DNA of 64,000 nt from Dipteris shenzhenensis (GCA_047967505.1 CM106540.1); one strand, 5' to 3'; positions 10,927 to 23,745 are shown, counted from the first letter of the stretch. Numbers and translations are program-made. Notes: a model not told the origin generated them from the letters alone.

Positions 10927-13430
10927 ATATCAGAGCATGGTTCTGCCTTCCACTGAGGCGCCATCCTTCTTGTGAGAGTGAGAGAGATTGTGAGATTGAG
11001 TGTTCTTTCACTTCTGTTGAGTGATAGAGAATTCCATCCATGAGAGGTATTCTCTTTGAGTTTCTAATCCTTCTTCTGTGAGAGAGTGATCTTCTTCGAG
11101 AGACTTAGTGAGTTCTTTGAGAGATTTCATTGTGTGTGAGAGAGAGATCCTTTGAGAGAAAGTTCCATTGTGAGATGTTTGGTTGAGAGAGATACTCATA
11201 AGAATTCAAGTGAGAGTCTTTTATTCCTGAGAGAACTTAGGGAAATAGTTCTTTGTGAGAGCTCCATCATTACGAGCTCCTTCAAGTCAGCTACAGAGCA
11301 AGCTACTCCTACACAATTTGGCTCTCCAACTGCTACCGCAAGCAAGGCAGCGCGCATGCTCTAACGATTTCTATACATCTTTACAGGCTGCTTGCCATCC
11401 ATGGGCCACGGCTCATCTGCAGCTCTTTATAGCCAACTGACAGCAATGACTACAGCATAGAGACCGTCGTTGGGCTTTCTTGACTCCTACGACACCTTTC
11501 TAAGGAATGGCTTCTATCTACGTTGCTGCTGCATCAACTAGTCTTGGGTATCCTCCAACACCGGCGGCCGACTCTCTGCCAACTGATGCGCCTCACGAGC
11601 GCACAAAACTTGCATGACCTAGCAGACTAGCCCGCAATGTGATCCTCCAACGATCGGCTAGCAAAGCCATCTTCAACAACAACTACAAATCTATTGCCAA
11701 GTCTCCCATCATTCAGTGAACTCTCCCTGCGCCATCTCCAAGACGGCCAAACAGTGACTCCTTCTATAGCCAGCCGACAGACATCTCCAAGCTTCCAAAG
11801 CCTCTCCATCACCAAGCTCCAGCACCAAATGGCTCTCCACAGCCTCCATCATTAGCGAATAGCAAAGCTCCTATCTCCTTGAAAGACTCACCATAGCCAC
11901 CTACAACCTTCTCCAAATGGGCTTCCGGCTTCTGCTAGTCCACCGATGGCTCCATCGCCAGCGCCACAGCCCTGCGAGCTCCTTGGCCTGCTCTAGCAAA
12001 TAGCGTGCCTCCCCCAGACATTGGCTCCATGAAACAATGCTGCAATGAATCTCATTGCAAGGCGCCATCTCCATCGCACAATCCCGTCATCGCCGTCGTC
12101 GACCATTGACCTCCAAAGTCATCTTCTCTGAGAGAGGACCTGCCACATGGCAGATAAGGCCACGTGGCACCCTTCAAACCACACCTTGGGTCAAGGTAAC
12201 CCAGGTAGCGTCACTCTGGTTAGAAGTGGATAGGGTTGGTCAACCTAACCCTAGTCAGTTAACTAGATAAGGTTGGCCCCTAACTGTGGTTAAGTCAAGT
12301 GAACCATGGTTAAATCAGTTGGTTAGATTTTTGCCATGTGGCACCTTATCTCCCTGTGACACATCATCCTGCCATGTCATTGATTGCCATATCATCAATA
12401 GTGCCACATCAGCAATCCACATCATCAGTGACACCTCAACAATGCCACATCATCTATGCCACCTCAGCACTGCCACCTCAGCTGTCCAGTCAGCAGTGAC
12501 CCCTGCAAGCATAATCCCTTGCCAGGCACACTGTGCACACACTACATGTGCACACTCCTACCACCTCAGCACAGAGCTTCATTGGCACACCTCTTGCCAG
12601 GCACACTGCCACATCATCACTGCACGTGACTCACAGTGACACATCATCATTGAGCACCATTTGCACTCCTTTTGCCCCTTCTCCTAGATCAAGTCATATC
12701 TCTTGATCTAGGAAGAATTTGAGGGCGCTCCACAAGGGAAAGTCGCTCGTTTTTTCGTGCTCTATGCGCTCGTCACATCACTCGCACATTTCGATGCAAG
12801 TTACACTCACATTTGAGCCTCGACGACAAAACCACTTCCTTCACGCACATTTGCCTCTACATCGATGCATCTGACCCAGCACTTAAAAAGAACAAAAGAA
12901 AAGGAATTATTTGTTGTTCTTTCATCGATCGACGGTTGGTTTAGATCTACATCAGAGTAGACTAGATCGCCATAGAGGGGACGCTTTGAATTTCCCCAAG
13001 TTGCCAATCTAAGCCATGCCCGAAATTCCCGACTAGTACCTACTTGGAGTCCAGTCCATATGCTCACATACGGTTTCACATCATTACATTACGTGAAACC
13101 TTACATTCATCAGTTCAGTGAGTAGAGTTCAGAGTTAAGAGGCATTGCAGATTGATTCAATGGGCAGATAGCATTTGATTTCACACACACTTGCCACCAT
13201 TGTAAAGCCTATTTGGCTATGTCACGGCATCGTGCACATCATTTCAGCCTTGTCAAGCCTCTTGGCTATTCCCAGCATCATTGCCACAAGCCTTGTAATA
13301 CAGATCAGATTGTATATACTGCAGTTCTATCTTCACAAACGGTTCAGACATTTTACTTGGCATCTTTAGTGTATTTGCAGTTGATTCATATAGAGATCTT
13401 CACGACACTTTTGAGTACATTTCTTACACC
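10927..13430 (+). other. Copia-1 long leader, no gene seen
   Basis: About 2.5 kb lies between the primer-site remnant and the gag start. 10930-11260 is rich in gagag-type repeats. 12340-12660 holds irregular repeats of gccacatcatc and gccacctcagc. No frame shows a recognisable protein. This is long for a copia leader, so an older insertion may be hidden here. Confidence 0.5.
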
Positions 13431-15010
13431 ATGTTGACTAGCAACCTCAATCTGGAGGCATCTGCTAAGTTAGACAACTCCAATTATGCTACTAGCTAAC
13501 ATCTTTTGGATTTGTCTCTGATAGTGCATTCATCACCATCGAAGATGACTTTGTAATTGTGTTCCGTCATTTGACCTATTAACAAAAGGTTCTTGATGAG
13601 CTTCGGAACATAGAGCACATCTTTGACTAATCCTTTTGTACCAGTGAAATTGTTCATAGGGATAACACCTGTCCCTTGAACTGGATTTGGTGTATTGTCT
13701 ACTGTGTAGATGACATTCTTCTGTCCTTCTAATGGCTTCATTTCTATGAACCATTCCTAATGATTTGTCATATGAGATGTTGCACCGCTGTCGATGTACC
13801 AAGGATCCTGTTCCACTTGGTCGACTTGATAGCTGAAATCCTCTCTGGGATTGAGATCAGTGTCTAGGTACACTGTCTAGGTACACTGTATCAGTCTGAT
13901 GCAATTCCTCACTTGCAAGAAACATATTTCCATGTTCATTTGCAAAATGACTGTGATTAGAATGTCCACCATGATGATTTCCTCTACCTCGGGAATTTCC
14001 TCGATTACTATTGGATTGACCGCCTTGGTCGTACTGCTTTTTGTGGCAATCTCTTTCATAGTGTCCAAACTTGTGACAGTAGTTGCACTGAATGTTTGAC
14101 ACATTGGTGGATGCATTCCCTCGTCCTTGAAATCTTCCTCGATTGGAATGATTTCCTCTTTGCTGATTCTGATGTTGTTGAGGATGATGCTGATGCTGAT
14201 GTTGATTCTGACTTTGATTTTGTTGATGATGATGACCACTTTTCTGGTATAACCTCTGCTTCTGCCTTTGCCTCTGCTTCTATCTAAAGCTGTGAATGCC
14301 TGATCATTAGAATGACCTTTACATGCTTGAATGGCCTGAGTCTTGAGTTTTTCACCAAGTAGAACTGACTGAAGTTCTTCCAGTGTTGGAATTTGCTGTT
14401 GGATGGCAATACTCTAGACTAGATTCTCGTATCCCTCTCCTAGTCCATTCAGAATTACTTGAACCATTTCTACGGGGTTCATAATCTCTCCTGCTGCTGC
14501 AAGTTGATTGTTGTAGTCTTTAATGTGGAGTACATAAGCATGACCGATTTCACTACTATTGCGAAAACTCTGGTTGATCTGGTTTCTCAAGGTGAGAATC
14601 CTAGATGTGTTCTTGGACTCGTAGAGAGCTGCAAACATGTCCCATGCTTCTTTTGATGTCTTGACTATGTTGAGCTATCCTAGTATGACATCTTGCACAT
14701 TTTGCTTGATCAGGTGATAGGCATACTTGTCTTTCTTATCCGATTCTGCTTGAGCTCGGGCAATGGTAGGATCTGCTATTGGTGCAGAAACTGTTTGTGT
14801 AGATGTAGATCCCAATGTAGATTCCGTTGCTGGTGGTGTGACAACAGATGGAGTAGAGCTACTTGTGGCTGGATTGTCCAACGGTCTAGGTGTAGACCCA
14901 TCGACATACTCCCCTGAAGCACAAGAATGGTCTCCATTCGGTATTTCCATGTAAAAAGGTGTCAAGGAAGGACGCTTATATAGAATGCTAGCCACAGTAC
15001 TAGATAAGCA
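13431..15010 (-). pseudogene. Copia-1 gag and protease block, inverted (gag start on plus strand)
   Basis: The gag start is on the plus strand at 13431 (MLTSNLNLEASAKLDNSNYAT), cut at about 13495. The rest of gag reads on the minus strand from about 14965: TWKYRMETILVLQG, EYVDGSTPRPLDN, then 14638-14414 (YESKNTSRILTLRNQINQ). A CCHC knuckle follows at 14102-14000 (CNYCHKFGHYERDC) and then the protease C-terminal part (KDVLYVPKLIKNLLLIGQM) at 13741-13496. Gag would package element RNA and protease would cut the polyprotein. The plus-strand N-terminus and the minus-strand TWKYRM join naturally if 13495-15000 is flipped. Frameshifts are present, for example near 14935. Confidence 0.8.
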
Positions 15011-17640
15011 TGCCATGTCAGCTCAAATGCAACAGATGCCACTATCTGCAAAATGGCACAAGAGATATGGTCATGTCAACTTCAAGTACTTGTTAGATCT
15101 CAGGAATCAGAATATGGCAATTGGGATTCTGAAGCTATAGTTTCTTGGAAAAGTTTGTGAAGCATGCTGCTTCGGCAAACAAAAGCGAACCAAATTTGTC
15201 AAAAGTACCTCTCATGCACGAGGTATTCTTGATTTGATACATACAGATGTATGGGGTTATGCCCAGACCCGTAGCATTAATGGTTCACTTCACTACTTGA
15301 CCTTCATCGATGACTATAATAGATATTGTTGGGTCTATTTTCTAAAAGAGAAATCTGAAGTGTTTTCCAGATTTCAAGAATTCAAAGCCATGGTAGAAAA
15401 CCAAACAGGCAGAAAGATCAAGGTCATGAGATTAGACAGAGGAGGTGGATACATGTCTTTAGCATTCATGAACTTTTGCAAAAATCATGGCATTTGAAGA
15501 CAATTCACATGTGCAGATACTCCTCAGCAGAATGCAATAGCTGAAAGGAAGAATGGGACTTTAGCAGATAGTGCTAGAGCAATGCTTAGTGAAAAGCATC
15601 TTCCAAATCAGTATTGGGCAGAAGCAATAGCTACAGCTAACTACTTGCTTAATCGGCTTCCTACCGAAGCGATACAAGGTATGACTCCTTATGAAGCATT
15701 CACTGGACACAAGCCATGCATTGGACATCTCCGCATATTTGGTTGCATAGCATATGCGCACATACATGATGATGATCATAGAAAACTGGATGTGAAGTCA
15801 TGCAAATGCATCATGGTTGGCTACAATGAAGAAAGCAAAGCATACAAATTGTATGATCCCATCAACTACAAAGTCATTATCTCCAGAGATGTAATCTTTG
15901 ATGAGGAATTAGAATGGAAAACCTCACCTACATAGGAGATAGAAGCATCAACTTCACAGTCATCTATAGAACAAGTTGATGAAGAAGAGCAAGAATTGCT
16001 AGCAACACCCCAAGTAGAGCCACAGTAGCTCAGGCGGTCTACTAACCAGCCAGATTGACATATGCTCAAAAAGGCAAAGCAATTCAAGTGGAAACCACCA
16101 ACTATGCTCTTATGACTACCATCATGGCTACAGAAGAGCCAATGTACTTCAAAGACGCAGTAGACAAGCCAGAATGGCAAACTGCTATGAATGAAGAAAT
16201 GGATGCTTTGTATAAAAATAACACTTGGGAATTATGCGACCTTCCACTAGGAAAGAAGGCCATAGCAAACAAATGGGTATACAAAGTGAAGTACAATCCA
16301 GATGTAAGTATTTAGAGATATAAAGCCAGATTAGTTGCAAAAGGATTTGCACAACAATATGGTCAAAACTATGATGAGACTTATGCTCCAGTAGCAAACA
16401 TGGATTCCATACAGTTCTTGATATCACTAGTGACACTCAGCAAATGGAATGTATCAGCTTGATGTCAAGAATGCATTTCTCAATGGTTATCTAGACGAGG
16501 AAGTCTACATGCAACAACCAGTAGGTTATGTTGCACTAGGAAAGGAGAAAAAGGTTTGCCATCTCAAGAAAAGTCTCTATGGCTTAAAACAAGCACCCAG
16601 AAGTTGGTACAGCAGAATTGACCAGTATTTTGCTGATCTGGATACATGAAATCCAATGCAGATCATACTCTCTACTACAAAGTTCAAGGGGAAGACATTA
16701 CTATTGCACTTTTGTATGTAGATGATCTAATTGTGACAGGAAGCAAGGATAGCTTCATCAAAAAATTGAAACAACACTTATCTGCAGAGTTCGACATGAA
16801 AGATCTTGGACTTATGCACTATTGTCTTGGAATTGAGTTCTGGAGAGATTCAGATAGCACATTCATGAGATAGCTCAAGTATGTTGACAGTCTCCTGAAG
16901 AAGTTTCATATGGCAAATTGCAAGATTGCAGCCACTCCCATGGAACAAACTTACTAAAGATTCAGAAAAGTCTACAGTCAATGACAGATACTACAGGCAG
17001 CTCATCGGATCTCTTATATATCTAACAATCACACGGCTAGATATTTGTTATGCAGTAAGCTCACTAGCACAGTTTATGGCAAATCTAAAACAGTCTCACT
17101 GGAATGCAGCCAAAAGAGTCTTGAGATACATAAGAGATTCAAGACAGTTTGGGATAGAATATAGAGGAAGTCATCCACGGTTGCATGGATATTGTGACAA
17201 TGACTATGTCGGAGATCATGAGACCAGGAGATCGACAAAGGGATATGCATTTTTCCTTGGTCAAGGTGCTATATCATGGTTGTCAAACAAACAGCCAACT
17301 GTTTCTTAGTCATCGACTGAAGCAAAATATAGAGCACTCACTACAGGTGCATGTGAGGCTATATGGCTCAAAAGACTATTGTCAAAAATAGATTTCTTTG
17401 ATGAGTCAAAGCTAACAACAATATGCTGTGATAATCAATCGGCTCAAGCATTGGCAAAAAATCTAGTATATCACTCCAGGACAAAGCACATTGATGTCAG
17501 AGAGCACTTCATCAGAGAAAGAGTGTTACTTGGTGACATCACACTGCAGCATTGTGATAGCAAAGAAATGTTGCAGACATCTTTACCAAACCACTCGGTA
17601 AAGAGCTATTTGAGAAACATTGACTAGCTCTTGGTTTGAT
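15011..17640 (+). pseudogene. Copia-1 integrase, reverse transcriptase and RNase H
   Basis: Plus-strand pol starts in the pre-integrase domain (KWHKRYGHVNFKYLLDL, 15050). The integrase core (15234-15560) has FIDDYNR, RLDRGGGY and QQNAIAERKNGT, so all three acidic residues remain although the usual QNG is QNA. RT (16055-16873) has [43 protein letters not shown] and the active site YVDDLIVTG. RNase H (16926-17627) has YCDNDYVGDHETRRSTKGY and HSRTKHIDVREHF. Stops at about 15139, 15495, 15933, 16315, 16649 and 16871 break the polyprotein. Confidence 0.85.
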
Positions 17641-17762
17641 GCAGAGTAAGGACATTCCCATTAAAGGGGTGTGATGGAATGTAATTCTCAGTCCTTCTTC
17701 GATTCCCCAGAATCATCATCTTGAGGGAAGGCCTACTTCATGATGTTGATCTTGAGGGAAGG

Positions 17763-18019
17763 TGTTGAGAGTTCATGCTCAACATCATGTGATCATGTGT
17801 GCATAGCACCATCACGTGATCATATGTGCATAGCACTAACCTTATAGAGTGCTATAAAGGAAAGGGTTAGATCCCCTAACGCTAACCCTAAAATGGTTTG
17901 TATATATTCTATTTTTTCAACTAAATTTAGTGTACAGTTAGTCATTTGTGGTGTGCTCTCTAGCTGTGCCCTCTCTCCTCATCTCCACTCTTCTCCTCTC
18001 CCCTCTTCATATTTTGTCA
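17763..18019 (+). repeat. Copia-1 3' LTR
   Basis: The first 207 bases repeat 10720-10926, including a TATA box at 17853-17859. It then continues through a pyrimidine-rich 50 bases to ...TGTCA, directly followed by the AGGCC target duplication. The polypurine tract gagggaagg at 17754-17762 abuts its TG start. Confidence 0.75.
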
Positions 18020-18690
18020 AGGCCTATAACTTTCAGTAGAGACATGATATCAAAGATTCAAACACATAGAGATGTGCCTTGAGATGAACTTCGTGCTGAT
18101 ATATGTTTCGTAAGAAACAAAGAAGTGGCTAGAAAGTTATGGGCAGTTTACTAGATGGGGGTAAAAGTTATCATAAAAATAGAATGTCAGACATAGAGAC
18201 TCATAGCTTTTTGCTGTAATATCTGATTCAAGGTCTAATAACATAGAAACATGCGGCTTGAAGAGATCTTTGTGCTGATATAAGTTTCATCACAATAGGA
18301 CTACCGAGCAAAAAGATATGAGCAAAACACTAATAGGGGGTCAAACTATCAATAAAACTGCCCTCTACCCATGCTAATTTTGGCTGAGCAGGATGATCCC
18401 TCAAGACTTCTCCTTCATCAATGATCCACCACTCATAGATTTTTCCTAAAAGAGGGTAAGTAACTCCCTATATGCCTCAAGAAACGTATGGACCATGTGT
18501 GTGCAATGAGCGGCCGAATAGAAAAAGCTTTTAAGGTTTTGAAAGAAAGAAAAGGGAAGAGAGACTCAAGAGAGGGAATACGAAGTGATCTTCATTGTCA
18601 ATAGAGTGATACTCCACTCTAATACAACTCAAAATACTATAAACACAAGGGACAAGAATAGGTTTCATATGTACAAGAGGGAGCGAAAGC
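18020..18690 (-). other. Gypsy-1 5' leader region, no gene seen
   Basis: This is Gypsy-1 DNA beyond the Copia-1 insertion, adjoining the 5' LTR. No protein frame is recognised. A loose internal repeat is visible: variants of gtgctgatataagtttc at about 18093 and 18274, each preceded by similar sequence. It may include the LTR 3' part missing from the other copy. Confidence 0.4.
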
Positions 18691-19480
18691 TCCAAGACTA
18701 CTCATAGAGAGAGAATGAACTAGAGAGAGAGACTCAAGAGTCTACATAAGAGAATATCTACAAGAGGGAGAGAAGGCTCATGGAAGAGGCTTGAGGAGAC
18801 TAGAGCTATAGCAACATGAGGCCTAATGGTGGAAGAGATATTGGACAAGGGAGACGAGGGCTCCTTTTACAGATATTTTATCACCCTCCTTCACCCATTT
18901 ACAATTGATGCCTGAAGGTTCCTTTCCCCATCAATCACATAAGACCGTATATCACCATCCATGTCCTTTTTGGCTACTCTTGCCATGTGTCCCATCAAAA
19001 GATGCTCAAGACTCTTAAAATATTGAGAAAGTCAAGAGTCTCCCCACATGGAGCCCATATGGACCCTCTCTTTTCCATATGTCCACATCCTCCTTATTGC
19101 ACATAGGAATTCTAAAAAGATTCCTCTTGACTCCACACTCCTCCACATGCCTTCCACATGCTTGGCATGTGATATGTCTTATATTATTGGAACACATGGA
19201 CATGAGCCCACCTCTTTATATGACTCACTCTTCCTCTTTTCTAAAAAACCCCATAATATCCCATACGCAAATAGCTCTCACCCCATACGAAGGTATTTAT
19301 CATTCATACACATGGTATTTACAATGATCCATTCCACTCATCCTCTCAATCCCATACAATATCTTAGAAAATAAAAATAAGTGAGAGCCGCTAGGATATG
19401 ACTTGATACTAAAACTCTTATTAAACATAGAGAAAAACAATACCAATGCCAAATAAAGAATATCAATTTTTGGCATCACA
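18691..19480 (-). repeat. Gypsy-1 5' LTR
   Basis: This is the direct-repeat partner of 5831-6616, in element sense beginning TGTGATGCCA at 19480. Identity is high, with scattered substitutions and small indels, consistent with an insertion that is not very recent. Confidence 0.8.
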
Positions 19481-21429
19481 ATGGCATCGATGTGTTGTCA
19501 TTTTGGAAGAGGCGCATATTCTTGAGCTAAATCAATATGAAGATGGTGTTTCCATCTTTTGTTGGCTTGTTTTGTAGAGTTGGAGTTTGGTGTTACCATT
19601 TTGAGTGCAATGTTTTTCCATTGCTTCACGATTTCATTACACTTTCATAAGGCAAAGACTCATGAAGGTGGTAAACTTTGAAAAACAGGCACATGGTGAG
19701 ATTAGTTATCATGTTCTAATAGAGAAACTTAACGATTATGGAGATGGCTAGAAAATGATTGACAGAAAGACGTGGCTTGTAGGAGCATTGAATAATAACG
19801 TTCATGAGATATGGGAGTGAATATAGAAGAATATCTTTATTCATTCATCCACTGCCATCCTTTGACATGTTTACAATACTTATGTACATTTTAAGGAGTA
19901 TTTTATTACTTTCCTATATTTTGGACTCACAAAAAAAGAAGAAATTGTGGATTTCTCTCAGGGCCCCAAAATGAGCTTCCTTTTTTTCCAATGCATCACC
20001 CCCATATGAGTCCAAAAAAGTACACCTCCCTAGGCTTTGGTGGTCCCAAAAAGTACACCTCCCTCTCCCACTTGCAAGATCCCCACCATGTGCAAGAAGT
20101 ATACCCTCTTTATACCACAAGGTGGTCCCCGCTCCTAAAAATTATCTCGTGGGTACTACTCCCCCCAAAAATTTAAATATTTTCAAAAGTACCAAAACTG
20201 ACTTGAAACCCTTCCAAACCTTTCCCCAAACCATGTATATGCACCAAATCCCTTTCCAACCCTTGAGTCCTTCTTCTACTCACACCACAGTCACTTTCCA
20301 ATGCCTCAAGCCTTCTTCTCACCTAATCACTTTCTAACCCCTGAATCCTTTTTCTTCTTACCACAATTATTTCTCATCGCATTTCTAATCCTCTCATGGT
20401 TCCATTACAAGATTCTCCTATAATGTGGTGCTTGGTAGTTGATAGTGTAACAACAAAACTATTTTGTAATATAAATTTTTTAATTACTTTCGCTTAGTAA
20501 CTCAAATCTGTTTTCTCACATCTCTCATTGTTCCATTTCAATGTTACCACAACAAGAAGTAGAAGTGTTCCCTGAGTTACAAGTGCATTTAACAAAATGT
20601 GTTCTTGGTAGGTTGTGGTAGAGCAATCAATCAATCAAAGGGTGCAAGCTACATGGTGCATGATAGCTACATCTAGGGATTATGAACTACCTTCTCCCTA
20701 TAGCTTATTGGATAAATATTATTCAAATCTTTTCAAATATGTGGAAGTAATCTCGATTGGATTTCAAGGAACTTGAGTAGGGATGGATAGAACATTGAGA
20801 CAATCAAAGGGAGAGGGGATAATCTTCTTTTACATGATGGAAGTGGTCATTCTTTAGCATTTACCACTATACCCATCAACATTTATATGTCTCATATGTG
20901 TTCTTTTCCTTTAGAGGACACCTATTATATTATAGTGTGTCCTTTTGTAGACACTATATTTTGGCTCCCCAACGGAGGTTGCTTGTACTTGCCCTTTCTA
21001 CGGTAACTGATATTATTTCATTCTAAAATAAATAAATGTTATCATTCTCATAAAATAAAGTAAAATCATAATCTTTGTTGTTTTATTATTGCTATCTTAT
21101 TCTTGTTGCTTGTTGAAGTTTACCCAAAACTCAATTTCAAAAAGGCCTCTTGGCCTTAATGTGCATGTGGGTGTACAATTGGATGAAACAATGTAAGTTT
21201 GGCCCAAATGTGTGCTTGGCCAAGAGGACTTTGTTGTGTCTTATGACATTACTTATTGCCCTTAATCAGCCCCATTCTGGTGATTAGCAAGTTTCTCTAT
21301 AATTAACACCAGTACTCCCCATTAGCCACACATCTATACAAAAAATCAGTTGAGCCAAGAAGAACAAGTATTGTGTATAAAAAAGGCAACCACTTGAACT
21401 AGGCCTCAAAAAGATTGAGTCCCAAATAG
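19481..21429. other. No gene seen
   Basis: AT-rich DNA without convincing coding sequence. Around 20026-20065 the string aaaagtacacctccct is duplicated in tandem. Earlier exons of the 4140-5736 pseudogene would be expected on the minus strand here if Gypsy-1 had inserted in one of its introns, but I could not recognise any. Confidence 0.5.
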
Positions 21430-22440
21430 TGGTTCCCAACAAATAAAAGAGAAAAAATATGATTTGGAAGAATATTAGGCAATCTTGACCCAAAAAAAAA
21501 AAAAAACTATTTGGGGGAACCAGTATTTGGGGCATGGAGAGACATTACCCCCAAAAAAATTTGGAAAAAAATGGCCAGAATGGCCCCAAGTGTGAGTAGG
21601 CATGACTTTAGGCTAGTCAAGGTCCTCGTCTGGGTCGGGGCCCAAAGTCACGCTTGCTCACACCTGGCTGAGACAGGGACCTCGACTAGCCCAAAGTCAC
21701 GCCTACTCACACCTGGGGCCATCTGGCCTTTTTTTTCAAATTTTTTTTGGGGGAATGTCTCTCCTTGCTCTAGATAGTGGTTCCAAACAAATAAAAGAGA
21801 AAAAAAGTTATATTAGGAAATCTTGAACCCCCCCCCCCCCAAAAAAAAAAAACTTGGGGGGACCACTATTAGCCATCCTTGATTTGTTGAGAACCAATAT
21901 TTGGGGCATGGATAGACATTCCCCCCCAAAAATTTTGACCCCGTCTGGCCCAAAGTTGTGCCTACTCACACCTGGGCCATCTGGCCATTTTTTTTCAAAC
22001 TTTTTAGGGGGGAATGTCTCTCCATGTCCCAAATACTGGTCCCCAACAAATAAAAGAGAAAAAAAGTTATTTGGAAAAAAATAAGGCAACCTTGATTTGG
22101 GGGAACCACTATTTGGGGCATGGAGAGACATTGGCCCCCAAAAATTTTCAAAAAAAAAGCCAGATGGTCCTAGGTGTGAGCAAGTGTGACTATGGGCCAG
22201 ACGGTGTCCCCGTTTGGCCCAAATTCGCACCTGCTCACACTTAGGACCATCTGGCTTTTTTTTTTTGAAAATTTTTTGGGGGAATGTCTCCATGCCCAAA
22301 TAGCAGTTCTTAATAAATAAAATAACAAAAAGGTGAATTGCGAAAAAATTAGGCAATCTTGACCCCCTATAGTTCCAGCCAAGTCCGCAACCAAATATTA
22401 TGCCTACATGCAGGTGCAATTGATTTGATCTAGCAAGTTC
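21430..22440. repeat. Tandem array of long fold-back (inverted-repeat) units
   Basis: Three successive units each contain a left arm with ggggcatggagagacatt, a run of C and A, a GGCCA-type block and gtgtgagta/caggtg, then its near-complement on the right. Unit 1 has arms of about 110 bases at 21517-21627 and 21674-21784. Unit 2 is shorter (21889-21940 with 21960-22050). Unit 3 lies at 22098-22200 with 22210-22312. Units are separated by a common spacer (caaataaaagagaaaaa, then aggcaatcttgac). Homopolymer C and A runs occur inside. The pattern fits a MITE-like fold-back element amplified in tandem. No protein is encoded. Confidence 0.75.
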
Positions 22441-23412
22441 TCTTTTTTTTATATAATAATACTAGGAAAAAACAGCCCTGTTGGGGGCCCATATTTGTAG
22501 CTTGGTGTACAATCTACAACTCTCTCTTATAGACTTTTCCCAAAATGAATCATTTTCTCAAACATATTTCCCTTTCCAAAGTGCTCACTCTCAATATGCA
22601 TCAAAGCATCTATTACTTAGGGGTTCAAGTTACCAACTCCCATTCTATGTAAATAATAAATACAAGTGATCACATGCAATTATGTTTGATTGTTTTCAAA
22701 TGTGATGTAATGTCCAAGAAGTAAATATAACTTCCAAATAGCTACATATATATTTCATATACACAACATAATACATATTAATTTGTCTCATCCATGCATG
22801 AGGTGGTGCATTTTGGCACCATTGGGATTTATTAAAGTAAATAAAGACTCATATCTAACTGAACCTACATAATCTTTAAAAATAGTACATTTTCAAAGAC
22901 CATATACCCATTGATTTAAAATCCCAAACACAACATGTACATCTATACCTCATCCACAAGATCCCAGAGACAACCTACTACCTAATAAAGGAATTCATTC
23001 TAAAGGAATCCATGCCCCATCAGTTGTTTTCAAGACTTACATCTACACCTCATCGACAAGATCCCACAAACAACCTAGCTACTCTCATCCATGCACAACA
23101 TATTGTTCTTCATCACTGATTCATGTAGTAATTCAAAGTTGTCCTGGCTAACTAAATACAACAATTAACCTAAAGTAATACATTGTGAAAGAATTAATGC
23201 AAACAAAATAGGGATGGTGAGTTTGTATCTTGGAATCAACAATGTCACTCAAACCCACAAAGAAATTAGAAGTAGGGTATACGCTGATGGGGTCATAACT
23301 CCAAGGACTAGAATTATTTCATGGGAGCAAATGAATATAGGCTTTGACTAGATTGTCCATTGTGGGTGAAGCACCACATGGAGAGACCTCAAAGTTGCTG
23401 ATTCTTTAGTAT
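22441..23412. other. No gene seen
   Basis: AT-rich non-coding sequence. A short imperfect duplication (acatctacacctcatc...caagatcccac) occurs near 22937 and 23038. Confidence 0.5.
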
Positions 23413-23745
23413 GTGCATGTGGAGAGGTCCAAACTGGATTTCTTTTGCATGGGGTCTATAAGTCATGTATTGTATTCAAAGCTAGAATTTGATGTGAAGG
23501 AAAGTTCCCATCGAAAGAAGTGGAACAAAGGTGCCATTGAAAAAGTTGCAAAGCCATATGGAGTACAGATGTGCAGAACCTCGAGGCTCAAAAAAGATGA
23601 CCTCAAAGAGTTTAATATGGGTACATTAGAAAAGCCACAATTACTAAGAATAAGTATGTATAACCATGGCAATTTAAGGAAGAAATGGTTTAGTTGCTCA
23701 CATAATATGAAGATATTTCTGCTTGGGAGGAGTACACTAACATGA
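23413..23745 (+). pseudogene. Gypsy pol linker relic
   Basis: A 110-residue frame contains KKDDLKEFNMGTLEKPQLL followed by RISMYNHGN. This resembles the stretch just upstream of RT in plant gypsy polyproteins, where an (N/D)-x-GT-x-E-x-P motif is common. There are no catalytic residues, so the assignment is tentative. It may belong to the same decayed element as 25090-25450. Confidence 0.35.

Larger units (their letters stand above)
10720..18019 (+). mobile_element. Copia-1: Ty1/copia LTR retrotransposon inserted in Gypsy-1
   Basis: Terminal direct repeats (10720-10926 and 17763-17969, extended to 18019) bracket copia gag, protease, integrase, RT and RNase H sequences. The element starts TG at 10720 and ends CA at 18019, flanked on both sides by AGGCC (10715-10719 and 18020-18024), a credible 5-base target duplication. 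A primer-site remnant (tatcagagc, 10928-10936) follows the left LTR, and a polypurine tract (gagggaagg) precedes the right LTR. The gag-protease block is inverted relative to the rest. Frames have several stops, so the element is inactive. Confidence 0.85.
5831..19480 (-). mobile_element. Gypsy-1: Ty3/gypsy LTR retrotransposon (Tat-like), interrupted by Copia-1
   Basis: Two direct repeats of nearly 790 bases (5831-6616 and 18691-19480) bracket a minus-strand gypsy pol. In element orientation each repeat begins TGTGATGCCA. The one nearer the pol end is immediately preceded by a polypurine tract (GGGGGGGGAAAGA, plus coordinates 6617-6629). Pol order is RT, RNase H, archaeal-type RNase H, integrase. 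Copia-1 (10720-18019) sits in the 5' part; removing it leaves about 6.3 kb. I found no target-site duplication: flank GCCAT on one side, AGGTG on the other. No convincing primer-binding site lies next to 18691, so the true 3' end of the LTR may be missing from the left copy. All reading frames are broken. Confidence 0.8.

Noticed and set aside
21808-22419. 203-codon minus-strand open frame
   Set aside because: It runs through the fold-back array and its residues simply mirror the repeated arms and homopolymers.
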